NCBI RefSeq assembly: GCF_900101705.1
Contig: NZ_FNAC01000007.1
Coordinates: 1-64,000, forward strand
Origin: Algoriphagus faecimaris
GTDB taxonomy: Bacteria > Bacteroidota > Bacteroidia > Cytophagales > Cyclobacteriaceae
Length of the DNA stretch: 64,000 bases
Direction: 5' to 3'
Under the pieces are notes generated by a model, which had not been told where the DNA came from, made no database searches, and worked only from the letters and a program-made list of their open reading frames with translations. How positions within the stretch are numbered: position 1 is the stretch's first letter; every line of letters begins with the position of its first letter. Positions 1 through 8,558 of the stretch are shown in pieces. A program made the translations under genes and the position numbers.

Positions 1-1
1 T

Positions 2-304
2 AGCTGGAGGAAATTTGCCAGTTATGCAGGAACAGCGCCATTCCCCAACCAGTCCGGTACATATAGGGGAAGGACGAAAACCAGTAAGCTGGCCAATAAG
101 AGAATTAAAACACTATTGACCTTATGTGCGGGCACAGCAATTCAATACAGTACCGAGATGAAGACTTATTACACCAGGAGGATAAATGAGGGGAAAAGTA
201 AAATGAGTACGCTTAACATCATCAGAAACAAACTTCTCGCAAGGGCTTTTGCTGTTGTCAACCGAAATTCAAACTATGTAGACACCTTAAAATATGCCGC
301 ATGA
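2..304 (+). CDS. IS110-family transposase, C-terminal fragment (5' end outside window)
   Basis: The reading frame is open from the window edge to a TGA at 302-304. It shows the conserved C-terminal Tnp domain of IS110/IS116/IS902 transposases: FASYAGTAPFPNQSG near the edge, then a K-rich GRTKTSKLANKR stretch, LLTLCAGTAIQ, a YYTRR..EGK..M run, and the end NIIRNKLLARAFAVV..YVDTLKYAA. IS110 enzymes are DEDD recombinases guided by an element-encoded bridge RNA; the N-terminal DEDD domain would lie upstream and is not visible. Neither element end could be assigned, so it is unknown whether the copy is intact. The segment behind it is structured (next entry). Confidence 0.9.
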   Translation, partial: SWRKFASYAGTAPFPNQSGTYRGRTKTSKLANKRIKTLLTLCAGTAIQYSTEMKTYYTRRINEGKSKMSTLNIIRNKLLARAFAVVNRNSNYVDTLKYAA

Positions 305-573
305 AAAATCTAAAATTCTTCTTGCTTTAACCTTAGAATACGGGGAGGCGGTGACCGAAGTACCCATTAATCAATTCAAATCTATACCAAAGCTAGGGAT
401 AAGCCTTGGTTTTTATAGGCTTCATTCGGGTTTGAACCGAATCATAACCGAGTTTCATTCGAGTAGAAGCCAAGCATATTCGAATATGATCCGATTAAAG
501 TGCGGTTAATACACGAATAAACTAAGGCTACTCCCTACTTTGAATTTCAAAAAATTCTAATCCAAAATAAGTT
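305..573 (+). other. Non-coding, hairpin-rich segment behind the IS110 transposase
   Basis: No convincing gene. Three adjacent inverted repeats are visible: AAGCCT (401-406) with AGGCTT (417-422); ATTCGG (424-429) with CCGAAT (437-442); and the perfect 14-base palindrome CATATTCGAATATG (475-488). It may be the right end of the insertion sequence, a bridge-RNA-like locus (expected 3' of the transposase only in the IS1111 subgroup), or unrelated flank. An open frame at 294-509 has no recognisable features. Confidence 0.4.
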
Positions 574-1221
574 ATGGCAAAGTTAATCATGCAAAAATTA
601 GGAAAGTTAAGGGGCTCCATTGGCAATGTGGTTTTTTACCAGCTGAATGGGGAAACTGTAATGAGAAGAAAGCCAGGTCCCCGAAAAACGAAGCCAACTC
701 CAAGGCAACTCTATACACGAAAGGCTTTCAACTTAGGACAGTTATTTTTAAAACCACTAATAAAAGAGCTAAACTTCACCTTCTCCGAATTCATCCGTGG
801 TCCAAAAAGAGGATTTCATTTTGCCTTAAGTACTCTACTCAAAACCGCAATTTCAAATCGCCAAGGTAAACCTGTACTGGACCCGATTTTGGTTCAAATT
901 TCTTCTGGGGAACTGGATCCGTTAACCGATGCCAGTCTTGAAAAAATAGGAGAAACTAAATTTAGATTAAGTTGGAATGCGAATACCTGGATAGGTACGC
1001 CTAGAGAGGGAGACCGCTTGTATCTATTGGTCTATTGTCCGGATGAAAAATTGTTTTTTGCAATCCGGGAAGGAGCGTTTAGAAAAAATGAATTACAGGA
1101 ATTTGATATTCCTTGGCTAGAGAGAGTCAGCAGTAAAACCTATTGCTATGCTGCTTTCTACAAAAAAGTACTGAAAGGGATACGCTTTTCGGATTCGGTG
1201 TGTTTGGGAATTGGGGAATAG
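574..1221 (+). CDS. DUF6266 family protein
   Basis: 215 residues, the usual size of the family. The N-terminus has the DUF6266 pattern: a small-residue GKLRGSIGNVVFY stretch (residues 10-22), then an arginine/lysine/proline segment MRRKPGPRKTKPTPRQLYTR and a KAFNLGQLFLKPL helix. The function of the family is unknown; it is common in Bacteroidota. No signal peptide or membrane helix is seen. The last codons (GIGE, TAG) lie inside the downstream G-rich tandem repeat, so the repeat supplies the stop codon and the natural C-terminus may have been changed. It is one of few plus-strand genes here and has no operon partner. Confidence 0.7.
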   Translation: MAKLIMQKLGKLRGSIGNVVFYQLNGETVMRRKPGPRKTKPTPRQLYTRKAFNLGQLFLKPLIKELNFTFSEFIRGPKRGFHFALSTLLKTAISNRQGKPVLDPILVQISSGELDPLTDASLEKIGETKFRLSWNANTWIGTPREGDRLYLLVYCPDEKLFFAIREGAFRKNELQEFDIPWLERVSSKTYCYAAFYKKVLKGIRFSDSVCLGIGE

Positions 1222-1700
1222 GGAACGGGGAACGGGGAATAGTTAACAGAAATGGTTCGTGGGGATCAGGATACAGGGGATGGGAAATAAGAATTGGTAG
1301 AGGGATTAGGGAACGGGGAACGGGGAATAAGTAACAGGAACTGGTTTGTGGGGATCAGGAAACAGGGGATGGGAAATAGGAATTGGTAGAGGGGATTGGG
1401 GAATAGGGAACGGGGAACGGGGAATAGTTAACAGAAATGGTTCGTGGGGATCAGGATACAGGGGATGGGAAATAAGAATTGGTAGAGGGATTAGGGAACG
1501 GGGAACGGGGAATAAGTAACAGGAACTGGTTTGTGGGGATCAGGAAACAGGGGATGGGAAATAGGAATTGGTAGAGGGGATTGGGGAATAGGGAACGGGG
1601 AACGGGGAATAGTTAACAGAAATGGTTCGTGGGGATCAGGATACAGGGGATGGGAAATAAGAATTGGTAGAGGGATTAGGGAACGGGGAATAGGGATCCG
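1210..1700 (+). repeat. G-rich tandem repeat, 185-bp period
   Basis: About 2.6 copies of a 185-bp unit; the marker AATGGTTCGT recurs at 1251, 1436 and 1621, exactly 185 apart. Each unit is two related ~92-bp halves. Each contains GGGGAATAGGGAACGGGG-type runs, four G-tracts with 3-4 base loops, which fit the G-quadruplex rule. The period is not a multiple of three, so the open frames across it are not coding. Confidence 0.9.
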
Positions 1701-1751
1701 GAAACAGGGAACAGAAAGCGGGCTGGAAAATGTCAGTTAAATGAACTATCC

Positions 1752-2388
1752 CAGAAATATTAATAACTTAGGTGTCATTCTTTTAATTTTGCTTTTGAAG
1801 AAAGGTATCGGATGTAGCCATTTAAAATCTTGATGGACGCTATCACATCAGCTCTTAAACTTTCATACAGCTCATCTGAAATATATTCACAATCTCTGGC
1901 CTCCATTAGGTGGTCTAGAACTTCGGCTTGGGAACCACGCGAGTTATAATAAAACTTTCGGCTTTCAAGAAAATGGAATCTCCCCCAACCCTCAGCAATA
2001 TTTGCGGTGCTTGATCTGGATGCCCTGATCAATTGGGAAGTTAGCTCATACCGCTCCTCTTTTGGAAATGAACTTATGACTTCTTTTCGGATTCTGCGCT
2101 TAAGAATATAGGCTGATTGCCAACACTTTAAATCTTCGAATGTTTCTCCAATCATAATTTTACCATTTAAAAATTAAACACCTAAAGATAATCATTTCAA
2201 TTAAAAATTTCATAGTTTGAAAAAACCCTATCGGCGTCTGATTTCTAATTTAAAAAATTCTCAGTTTTCTTTTCCCTAATTCCCTACTGCTTCCCTTCTC
2301 CCTTTTCCCTATTCTCAATTCCCTTTTCCCTATCCTCCATTCTGTCCATTCTCCCCCTCTCTCCTGTTCCCTGTTCTCCTATTCCCTT
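1752..2388. repeat. Direct repeat, copy 1 (S23 cassette)
   Basis: First copy of a roughly 640-bp direct repeat (second copy 3962-4630). It contains the S23 gene, its upstream region (ATAGTTTGAAAAAACC at 2211-2226 and 4421-4436) and the start of a C-rich block with matching CATTCTGTCC/CATTCTATCC segments. The two copies enclose the GT4 gene at 2752-3813. Confidence 0.75.
1775..2155 (-). CDS. Four-helix bundle protein (S23 / 23S rRNA intervening-sequence family), copy 1
   Basis: 126 residues matching the S23/TIGR02436 family: FEDLKCWQSAY at residues 6-16, FPKEERYELTSQLIRASRSS (30-49), the signature TANIAEGWGR (50-59), then RGSQAEVLDHLMEAR and a final helix. These proteins form a small helical bundle and were first seen encoded inside 23S rRNA intervening sequences; their biochemical role is not established. 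It differs from the copy at 3985-4365 at only five residues. It lies between a G-rich block on the left and a C-rich block on the right, so the flanks are roughly complementary, as in classical intervening sequences. Confidence 0.88.
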   Translation of the reverse strand: MIGETFEDLKCWQSAYILKRRIRKEVISSFPKEERYELTSQLIRASRSSTANIAEGWGRFHFLESRKFYYNSRGSQAEVLDHLMEARDCEYISDELYESLRADVIASIKILNGYIRYLSSKAKLKE

Positions 2389-2751
2389 TTCCCTTTTTTC
2401 CCATTCTCCACTCTCCCATTCTCATATTCTCTAAACTCTATTCCCTTTTCCCTATTCCCTCACTCTCTCATTCTCCACTCTCCCATTCTCATATTCTCTA
2501 TTCTCTAATCCCTGTTCCCTTTTCCCTATTCCCTATTCTCTTTTCCCTGCTCCCTATTCCCTATTCTCTTTTCCCTGTTCCCTATTCCCTATTCCCTCAA
2601 TCTCTCATTCTTCATTCTCATATACTCTAAACTCTACTCCCTTTTCCCTATTCCCTTTTCCCTATTCCCTATTCCCAATTCCCTACTCCCTATTCCCTAT
2701 TCCCTATTCCCTACTCCCTATTCCCTATTCCCTCATTCTCCCCTTCTCCAA
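2267..2751 (-). repeat. C-rich heptad tract (GGGAATA on the minus strand)
   Basis: About 480 bases of pyrimidine-rich sequence directly downstream of the GT4 gene at 2752. From about 2648 to 2732 CCC triplets recur every seven bases (CCCTATT units, with TTTT, AATT and TACT variants). On the minus (mRNA-sense) strand this reads GGGAATA repeats, a canonical G-quadruplex pattern. No gene is present. Confidence 0.9.
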
Positions 2752-3813
2752 CTACCTAACTCCCAAAACCCCCATCATCTTCTCAAAATTTCCCTCCACT
2801 GTATACGCGCGCTCTACCAAAGCTCTGCCGGCCTTGCCCATTTGGCTGCGGAGGGAGGCATCCCGAATCAAACTTTCCAAATAAAAGATCCACTCGGATT
2901 CACTCGCTGCCAAAAATCCGTTTTCTCCATGCTTTACCACCTCTTGATTCATCCCAACCGGGGAAGCCAACACCGGAAGCCCACAGGCCATGTACTGAAT
3001 GAGTTTGTAAGCGCATTTCCCTCGCTCCCACTTATCATCGGGCAAGGGCATAATCCCAATATCCATCTCGGCTATCATCTCTCCTTCTCCCTCTTCGGTC
3101 CAGGGAATCAAACGGGTAGAAATTCCCATATCTGGCAATTGGCTTTCTTTTGCATTGATCACGAGCAAGTCAATGGGGTATTTTTCGGCCAACTTTTTAA
3201 AAACATCCTTTAGGGTAATCAGGTACTTTAGGGTGGTGGGGGAGCCTATCCAACCTATGCTCAAGCTAGGGGAAGTATTGGCTTTTTTTAGAGGGTATTT
3301 ACTGAGTTTGATTACGGTAGGCAGGAGCTCCACCCGCTTGGCCCCGGCTTTGAGGGCATAGGATTTTAGATATTCATTTCCTGCAAAAACCAACTTGCTG
3401 TAGCGCATGACCTGGGCAATCTTCCCTCCTAGCAGTTGCCGAATAAGCGGTTCAGAATGACTATCGTAATTATGAAATACTGCATCATCGTAATCCACCA
3501 CATAGCCCTTGCCTAAGCGGGCCAAAATCCACTCGGCAACAGGTGGCAAAAAAGGAAAGAGTTCTTTTTCTAAAAAAACTAAATCATACTTCCAAACACT
3601 CAATAACATCCAAAAACGCTTAACATAACAACCCAATACATTCAAAGGATCATGTTGTTTTCCCTTATAAAAACGTGTCAGATAGGCATCATTAAAAAAT
3701 GAGGAAACCCTTATTTCCTTTACTTCAGCTTTCCAAAGAGGCAGAAACTGATAGGTTCGCAAACGGCTGCTAGCTCCTAGTTTCGGATATTTGGGTAAAA
3801 ATAATATTTTCAA
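2752..3813 (-). CDS. GT4-like glycosyltransferase
   Basis: 353 residues with a two-domain GT-B layout. The N-terminal half begins MKILFLPKYPKLGASSRLR (glycine/serine loop typical of GT4 acceptor domains). The C-terminal half carries GWIGSPTTLKYL and the donor-side segment MDIGIMPLPDD, then KLIQYMACGLPVLASPVG and NGFLA. The usual E-x7-E motif is altered (K..Q in its place), as in a divergent Bacteroidota subgroup. Substrates cannot be read from sequence. The gene stands alone between the duplicated S23 cassettes, ends at a GGGAATA tract, and could be lost by recombination between the cassettes. Confidence 0.82.
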   Translation of the reverse strand: MKILFLPKYPKLGASSRLRTYQFLPLWKAEVKEIRVSSFFNDAYLTRFYKGKQHDPLNVLGCYVKRFWMLLSVWKYDLVFLEKELFPFLPPVAEWILARLGKGYVVDYDDAVFHNYDSHSEPLIRQLLGGKIAQVMRYSKLVFAGNEYLKSYALKAGAKRVELLPTVIKLSKYPLKKANTSPSLSIGWIGSPTTLKYLITLKDVFKKLAEKYPIDLLVINAKESQLPDMGISTRLIPWTEEGEGEMIAEMDIGIMPLPDDKWERGKCAYKLIQYMACGLPVLASPVGMNQEVVKHGENGFLAASESEWIFYLESLIRDASLRSQMGKAGRALVERAYTVEGNFEKMMGVLGVR

Positions 3814-3881
3814 GGGGGAGAATAAGGGATTATGAGATTAAGAGATTGGGATATTATGGGATAAAGGGATTTAATGGATAA

Positions 3882-3930
3882 GGGATTGGGGGAATAGGGA
3901 ACGGGGAACGGGGAACGGGGATTAGGGGGG
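3882..3930 (+). repeat. G-rich tract with quadruplex potential
   Basis: Seven or more G-runs of three to six bases separated by ATT, AATA and AAC loops. It is a short version of the 1210-1700 repeat and likewise abuts the 3' side of an S23 gene. It is the one tract here whose G-strand is antisense to both neighbouring genes. Confidence 0.85.
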
Positions 3931-3961
3931 ATGGTCCTGTCCTAGAACATCATAAAAACGA

Positions 3962-4630
3962 AAGGAAGATTAATAATTTGGGTATTACTCTTTTAATTTA
4001 ACTTTTGAGGAAAGGTATCGGATGTAGCCATTTAAAATCTTGATGGACGCTATCACATCAGCTCTTAAACTTTCATACAGTTCATCTGAAATATATTCAC
4101 AATCTCTGGCCTCCATTAGGTGGTCAAGAACTTCGGCTTGGGAACCACGAGAATTATAATAAAATTTTCGGCTTTCAAGAAAATGGAATCTTCCCCAACC
4201 CTCAGCAATATTTGCAGTACTTGACCTGGACGCCCGGATCAATTGGGAAGTTAATTCATAGCGCTCCTCTTTTGGAAATAGACCTATGACTTCTTTTCGA
4301 ATCCTTCGCTTAAGACTATATGCTGATTGCCAACACTTTAAATCCTCGAATGTTTCTCCCATCATAACTTAAGAATTAAAAATATAACCCTTAAAAATAA
4401 TGATTTGAATTAAACTTTCCATAGTTTGAAAAAACCTTATGAAGGAATACTGATATTAAAGATATTTCCACACTCCTGTTCCCTATTCCCTGTTTCCTTT
4501 TCCCTGTTCCCTCAATCTCCATTCTCTATACTCTATTCCTACTCCATATTCTCAATTCCCTTTTCCCTATCCTCCATTCTATCCATTCTCCCCCTCTCTC
4601 TCCTGTTCACTGTTCTCCTATTCCCTGTTC
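3962..4630. repeat. Direct repeat, copy 2 (S23 cassette)
   Basis: Second copy of the segment at 1752-2388, same orientation, about 2.2 kb away. It includes the S23 gene, the AT-rich upstream region and the opening part of the following C-rich block. Boundaries were set by eye and are approximate. Confidence 0.75.
3985..4365 (-). CDS. Four-helix bundle protein (S23 family), copy 2
   Basis: 126 residues, about 96% identical to the copy at 1775-2155; changes are I2M, I17S, S28G, S29L and a late A-to-V. The signature TANIAEGWGR and the four predicted helices are intact in both, and many silent differences accompany the few amino-acid ones, which hints at purifying selection rather than a very recent copy. 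Both genes share the same upstream AT-rich stretch, so any promoter was duplicated too. No partner gene is seen. Confidence 0.88.
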   Translation of the reverse strand: MMGETFEDLKCWQSAYSLKRRIRKEVIGLFPKEERYELTSQLIRASRSSTANIAEGWGRFHFLESRKFYYNSRGSQAEVLDHLMEARDCEYISDELYESLRADVIASIKILNGYIRYLSSKVKLKE

Positions 4631-4828
4631 CCTATTCCCTTTTCTCCTGTTTCCTGTTCCCTATTCCTCTCAATCTCTTACTCTCACACTCTCCTATTCC
4701 CTAATCCTTGACCTCTACGCCCTGTCCGCACCCTGGCCCCTTCGCTAAATTTATCCACTGGATAAATTTTTAACGCTCGGTCCTCCCTGTTCCCTATTCC
4801 CTTTTCCCTGTTCCCTTTTCCCTATTCC
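4459..4828 (-). repeat. C-rich tract containing block C copy 1
   Basis: Pyrimidine-rich TTCCCTATTCCC-type sequence between the S23 gene and the 3' end of the membrane protein gene at 4829. Inside it, 4721-4791 is a block C element: AAATTTATCCA (4747-4757), a one-base loop, then TGGATAAATTT (4759-4769), a perfect 11-bp inverted repeat followed by ACGCTCGGTCCTCCCTG. Confidence 0.85.
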
Positions 4829-6085
4829 CTACCCGTTATTCCCCGCATTTTCAATCTCCATTCGTTTCCTCGCCTTAATCTCCTCCCGCTGCCGATAATA
4901 TCTCATCTTCTCCTTGACCTTCTGAATTCGCATCTGCTTATTATGCGCAATCAGGTAAAAGCAAAAGAGCAAAAAGTAAATCATCGTCATATTTTTCATG
5001 CGCATCACTACTCCAAGATTGCTGAGTGCATTCATAAAGGCCAGCGTAACCGGAATAAAGGTGATAATTCCTGCTTTCAGAAATAAGGGCATGTCTCGTA
5101 TGGCTTCAGGGGTCCAGTTACGGTAAATAAATAGACTCAGCCAGAGATAAACTAGATTCTCTACCGAAGAAAAGAGGGAAACAAAATTATGTGCATCGAA
5201 GAATAAGGGTCGGAACATATAAGTAAAAAGTCGCATGGGTAAAGAATAAGACGAAATATCTACTGCAGAACCCACATTTCCTCTACTTAGATTTCCTGCC
5301 GTTGTTTCTGAAAGCTGAGTCAAAGTTTCAAGATTCAATTCCTCTATTTTCAAAAATTCTGCAGTGGAGTCCAACAACAAAAAGGTACCTACTCCTGCAG
5401 CTATACTCATTAAAACTTTAAATTGGATTTTTATTTCAGACCCTAAAATAATAGCCATTGCCACTCCACCAATTACAGCTTGTCCCATATGAGGTCTTGC
5501 CATATAAACAAAGAATAAGGCAATTAGCCCTTGCCACCATCGATCTTTGTACTTCTGCACCGCAAATAAAAACCATGCAATCCCCCAAAAACAGATGGAA
5601 TCTTTGCCAACTCCCGCTGTCCAGAAATGAAGATTGAGAAAGTAAAATACAGTAGGGAACAGTGGAATACCGAGGATCTCATGATTGGTAGGGAATCGCT
5701 CCGCAGTCAAAATAAAAATATAACGTATTCCAATAAAACCCAAGGCTCCAAATAGGATATTCCCGGTGATGTAACTCAATCCTAAAATTTTGCTTGGCAC
5801 ATAACATAACCACAAAATAAACCAAGTAGAGTCCCCAAAATAAGACATCCAAGTGACTTCACCTTTAACAAGCGCTTGCTGCATTCCCAAGCGCCAATAC
5901 CCCTGAGAATCCCCTCCAAAATTAAGAATGTACCAGGTAAAGAATAGGCTAAAAAAAACATGGTAGGCCAAGAGGTAATGTAAATGCAATTCATACTTTT
6001 TAGGTAGCCCAAACCGCTTCGCCATACTCGCATTGGAGTTGACGAGGGCAAGGATGATGGCTAGTATGACAATGATGTCGAGCAT
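4829..6085 (-). CDS. Polytopic membrane protein, candidate polysaccharide polymerase (Wzy/EpsG-like)
   Basis: 418 residues with about ten hydrophobic helices spread over residues 1-380 and a charged C-terminal tail (KVKEKMRYYRQREEIKARKR). A periplasmic-looking loop after helix 2 holds FGGDSQGYW (56-64), and later GVGKDS and MARPHMGQ occur; acidic-aromatic loops of this kind recall Wzy/EpsG-type polymerases, but there is no diagnostic motif. It is the last gene in line with the glycosyltransferase cluster, 246 bases behind the GT4 gene at 6332, and ends at a GGGAATA tract. A flippase or GT-C role is also possible. Confidence 0.6.
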   Translation of the reverse strand: MLDIIVILAIILALVNSNASMAKRFGLPKKYELHLHYLLAYHVFFSLFFTWYILNFGGDSQGYWRLGMQQALVKGEVTWMSYFGDSTWFILWLCYVPSKILGLSYITGNILFGALGFIGIRYIFILTAERFPTNHEILGIPLFPTVFYFLNLHFWTAGVGKDSICFWGIAWFLFAVQKYKDRWWQGLIALFFVYMARPHMGQAVIGGVAMAIILGSEIKIQFKVLMSIAAGVGTFLLLDSTAEFLKIEELNLETLTQLSETTAGNLSRGNVGSAVDISSYSLPMRLFTYMFRPLFFDAHNFVSLFSSVENLVYLWLSLFIYRNWTPEAIRDMPLFLKAGIITFIPVTLAFMNALSNLGVVMRMKNMTMIYFLLFCFYLIAHNKQMRIQKVKEKMRYYRQREEIKARKRMEIENAGNNG

Positions 6086-6331
6086 TTAAAATTTAGAGAT
6101 TGGGTTATTAAGTGATTAGAGATTGGAGATTAAGAGATTTGAGAATAGGAGATTGGAGATTAAGGGAGAATCGAGGTCGCTTGAGTAAAGGAATGGACCT
6201 TAGTAATGCTTTTTAATAGTTTTAGGATGAGCTTGCTCTGAGGCTAAAGCGTATCAAGGACCGAGATTACAAAGTTGGAAAAATCAGGTTGATTCCTTGT
6301 CCTCTTTTCCCTATGCTCTGTTCCCTATTCC
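6086..6331. repeat. Degenerate purine-rich and C-rich repeat spacer
   Basis: 6100-6170 holds GAGATTGGAGATTAAG-like degenerate repeats. 6305-6331 is a short TTCCCTATTCCC tract whose G-rich complement overlaps the stop region of the gene at 6332. No gene seen. Confidence 0.6.
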
Positions 6332-7453
6332 CTAATATCCAATTCCCTTCTTTTCCAACAACTCAAGATAAAGTTTCTCGACCTCACGGCAATATCGCTC
6401 TGCTGTGTAATTTTCCAAAGCCCGCTGTCTTCCTTTTTCACCCATAATATGACAAAGTTTAGGATTTTGGATTAGATGATTGATTTTTGCAGCGATTTGA
6501 TCAGGGGAATAAGCGTCTACCAAGAAGCCCGTTTCGCCATCTATGACGATATCCTGCAATCCCCCAACTTGGGTAGCAATCACTGGTAAACCATGGAGCA
6601 TAGCCTCTGCAGCTACCAAGCCAAAGCCTTCTCTTGCAGAGGGTATCACCAAAACATTCATTAACTCATAAAATGAAGAAGTCTCCGGTTGATAGCCTAC
6701 AAAAATAAATTGATCGAGAATGTCTAGGCTTTTAGCTAGGCTAATCAGTTCATTTTTGTCTTTACCTTCACCTATAATTAAAACTATTATCTCTTTATTA
6801 TTTAGTAAAAAAATGGCCTTAATTAAATCTGAAACGCGTTTATGGTCGTCAAAAAGCCTACCTACAAAGCCTATAATAAATTTATCACTTGAAATAGAAA
6901 ATCCATCTCTTAAGACGAAAACATCCTCTTTAATCGGGTTATGTCTTACCTGTACTCCATTTGGAATTATCCTTATTTTTTCTGGCTTAATCCCTGTTTT
7001 TTCTTTTAGATACTTTCCAACATTACTGGAAATAGCCTGTAATGCATCAGCTTGGCTTGACATTATCCTAAGTAGAAAATTAGCCATTTTAGAGCGATTT
7101 TGGGGATCTGAGGTTTCTTCAAAAATTGTTAATGGTACATTTCCAAAAAAAGAGCCGATAGCAGCCATGCTCATTCCTTCAAATACAGCCCCATGTAAAA
7201 TGTGAGGTTGAAAAGATCGGATAATTTTTAATACTTGGCGATATTTTGACCATTCAAAAGGATGTCTAAAAGAGCCAATAGCTGTAATTTCTACTCCTTC
7301 TTTTTCCAAAGCCTCGGCTACCGGACCACCTTTCCAAGTACAAATAATATGGTGTTGATATTTGTTCTTATCCAGACCACGAATTAGGGTAAGAATCGTT
7401 TGTTCCACACCCCCTGAGGCGATGGTTTCTATGCAGTGTAGGATGCGGATCAA
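6332..7453 (-). CDS. GT4 family glycosyltransferase
   Basis: 373 residues with GT-B fold features. The N-terminus has ILHCIETIASGGVEQTI, the glycine-rich loop of GT4 acceptor domains, and PHILHGAVFEG; the linker is IPNGV. The donor domain has GFVGRLFDDHKRVSDL and the retaining E-x7-E motif in PSAREGFGLVAAEAM (E275 and E283), followed by GLPVIATQVGG and GETGFLV. It would transfer a sugar from a nucleotide donor at the cytoplasmic face. It sits 39 bases behind the GT4 at 7493 and belongs to the long minus-strand cluster. The last codons and TAG stop run into the repeat tract. Confidence 0.9.
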   Translation of the reverse strand: MIRILHCIETIASGGVEQTILTLIRGLDKNKYQHHIICTWKGGPVAEALEKEGVEITAIGSFRHPFEWSKYRQVLKIIRSFQPHILHGAVFEGMSMAAIGSFFGNVPLTIFEETSDPQNRSKMANFLLRIMSSQADALQAISSNVGKYLKEKTGIKPEKIRIIPNGVQVRHNPIKEDVFVLRDGFSISSDKFIIGFVGRLFDDHKRVSDLIKAIFLLNNKEIIVLIIGEGKDKNELISLAKSLDILDQFIFVGYQPETSSFYELMNVLVIPSAREGFGLVAAEAMLHGLPVIATQVGGLQDIVIDGETGFLVDAYSPDQIAAKINHLIQNPKLCHIMGEKGRQRALENYTAERYCREVEKLYLELLEKKGIGY

Positions 7454-7492
7454 ATTTAAGAGAATTGAGATTTAGAGATTAGAGAATTGGAG

Positions 7493-8557
7493 TTAGGCGC
7501 CAATATAAATCTCCATAAGTCTTTGGATATAGTTTTCCACTGAAAACCGCTGAGCTTCTTTTTTTGCCCGCTCTCCCATGGCTTGGCGTTCTTCGGGAGA
7601 AAGATCAATGAGTTGCTGCATGGCAAATTGAATCTCGGCTAAATTTAATGGATCGATAAGAATTCCTGATTCAGAATTGCCCAAAATTTCTGCCGCTCCA
7701 CCTACTTTAGTTACTATACTTGGTAAACCTACTGCCATAGCTTCTGCCAATGCCACAGGAGAACCTTCACTGTATGATGGAAGAAGGAATATATCGGCCT
7801 CCTTCATAAAATTCATTGGATTTGATTGAAAACCCCAAAAAATTATATTCTCATTTAAGCCTAAATCATGTGTTTTTTTTTCTAAACTTTCTTTTTCAGG
7901 TCCTTCTCCAAGAATCCAAAGTTTTAAAAGGTTATTGTTATAGGAAAGTTTTGAAAAGCAACTTATTACACTTGATAAATTTTTTATCGTAACTAACCTG
8001 CTCACAGTAACCATTCGTAATTCTTTAATCTTATTTTTCGATTTTTCTACTACGAGATTCTTTGAAATAGGATTATAAATAACAGTAATTTTCGATTTTG
8101 GGACTTCTTTTAATTCGAGAAGTTTAATTTTAACCCTTTCTGCGACACAAATAACCTTTGTAGCCTTTCTGTAAACTTCCCGGAAAAGATATTTCCAATA
8201 GGAATGGTGATTGGGTATTCCTATTTCTTCTGCGATTCTAATGGGAACTTTTGCTATATAGCTTCCGATTATCCCGTGGAAATTTGCCTCGGCACCTTGA
8301 CAGTGAACAACATCTGGTTGAAAATATTGAATTTCCTTCCAAATCAGGTAAATCAATTTAAAATTTGGAATTTTCGAATTAATCCCTAAGATTTTAAGGG
8401 AAATTCCAATTTCCTTAAGTCTTTGAGAAGCCCTTCCTCCTCTTTTCAAAACCAAAATATGCAGAAAGACTTCATTATTTAAAGCCGGTAAAGAATTCAA
8501 CCCCACCTGCTCTACACCTCCAAAATCCATTTCTGAAACGATCCGCAAAACCTTCAT
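7493..8557 (-). CDS. GT4 family glycosyltransferase, paralogue of the 10659-11738 gene
   Basis: 354 residues. The N-terminal loop is RIVSEMDFGGVEQVGLN; GAEANFHG and GIPNHH follow, two rare strings also present in the gene at 10659, showing the pair arose by duplication. VIYNPI links the domains; the donor domain has E-x7-E in PSYSEGSPVALAEAM (E264, E272) and GLPSIVTKVGGAAEI. It follows the GT2 at 8559 by one base, so the two are probably translated together. Donor and acceptor are unknown. The central part (7800-8200) looks AT-richer than the ends. Confidence 0.9.
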   Translation of the reverse strand: MKVLRIVSEMDFGGVEQVGLNSLPALNNEVFLHILVLKRGGRASQRLKEIGISLKILGINSKIPNFKLIYLIWKEIQYFQPDVVHCQGAEANFHGIIGSYIAKVPIRIAEEIGIPNHHSYWKYLFREVYRKATKVICVAERVKIKLLELKEVPKSKITVIYNPISKNLVVEKSKNKIKELRMVTVSRLVTIKNLSSVISCFSKLSYNNNLLKLWILGEGPEKESLEKKTHDLGLNENIIFWGFQSNPMNFMKEADIFLLPSYSEGSPVALAEAMAVGLPSIVTKVGGAAEILGNSESGILIDPLNLAEIQFAMQQLIDLSPEERQAMGERAKKEAQRFSVENYIQRLMEIYIGA

Positions 8558-8558
8558 T

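Noticed and set aside
1210..1700. CRISPR-like array
   Set aside because: Units are tandem and contiguous, with no unique spacers and no cas genes.
1143..1740. Open frames through the G-rich tandem repeat
   Set aside because: The 185-bp period is not a multiple of three and the protein would be low-complexity glycine/arginine; no family match.
4426..4704. Serine/phenylalanine-rich frame in the C-rich tract
   Set aside because: A translation of the CCCTATT repeats.
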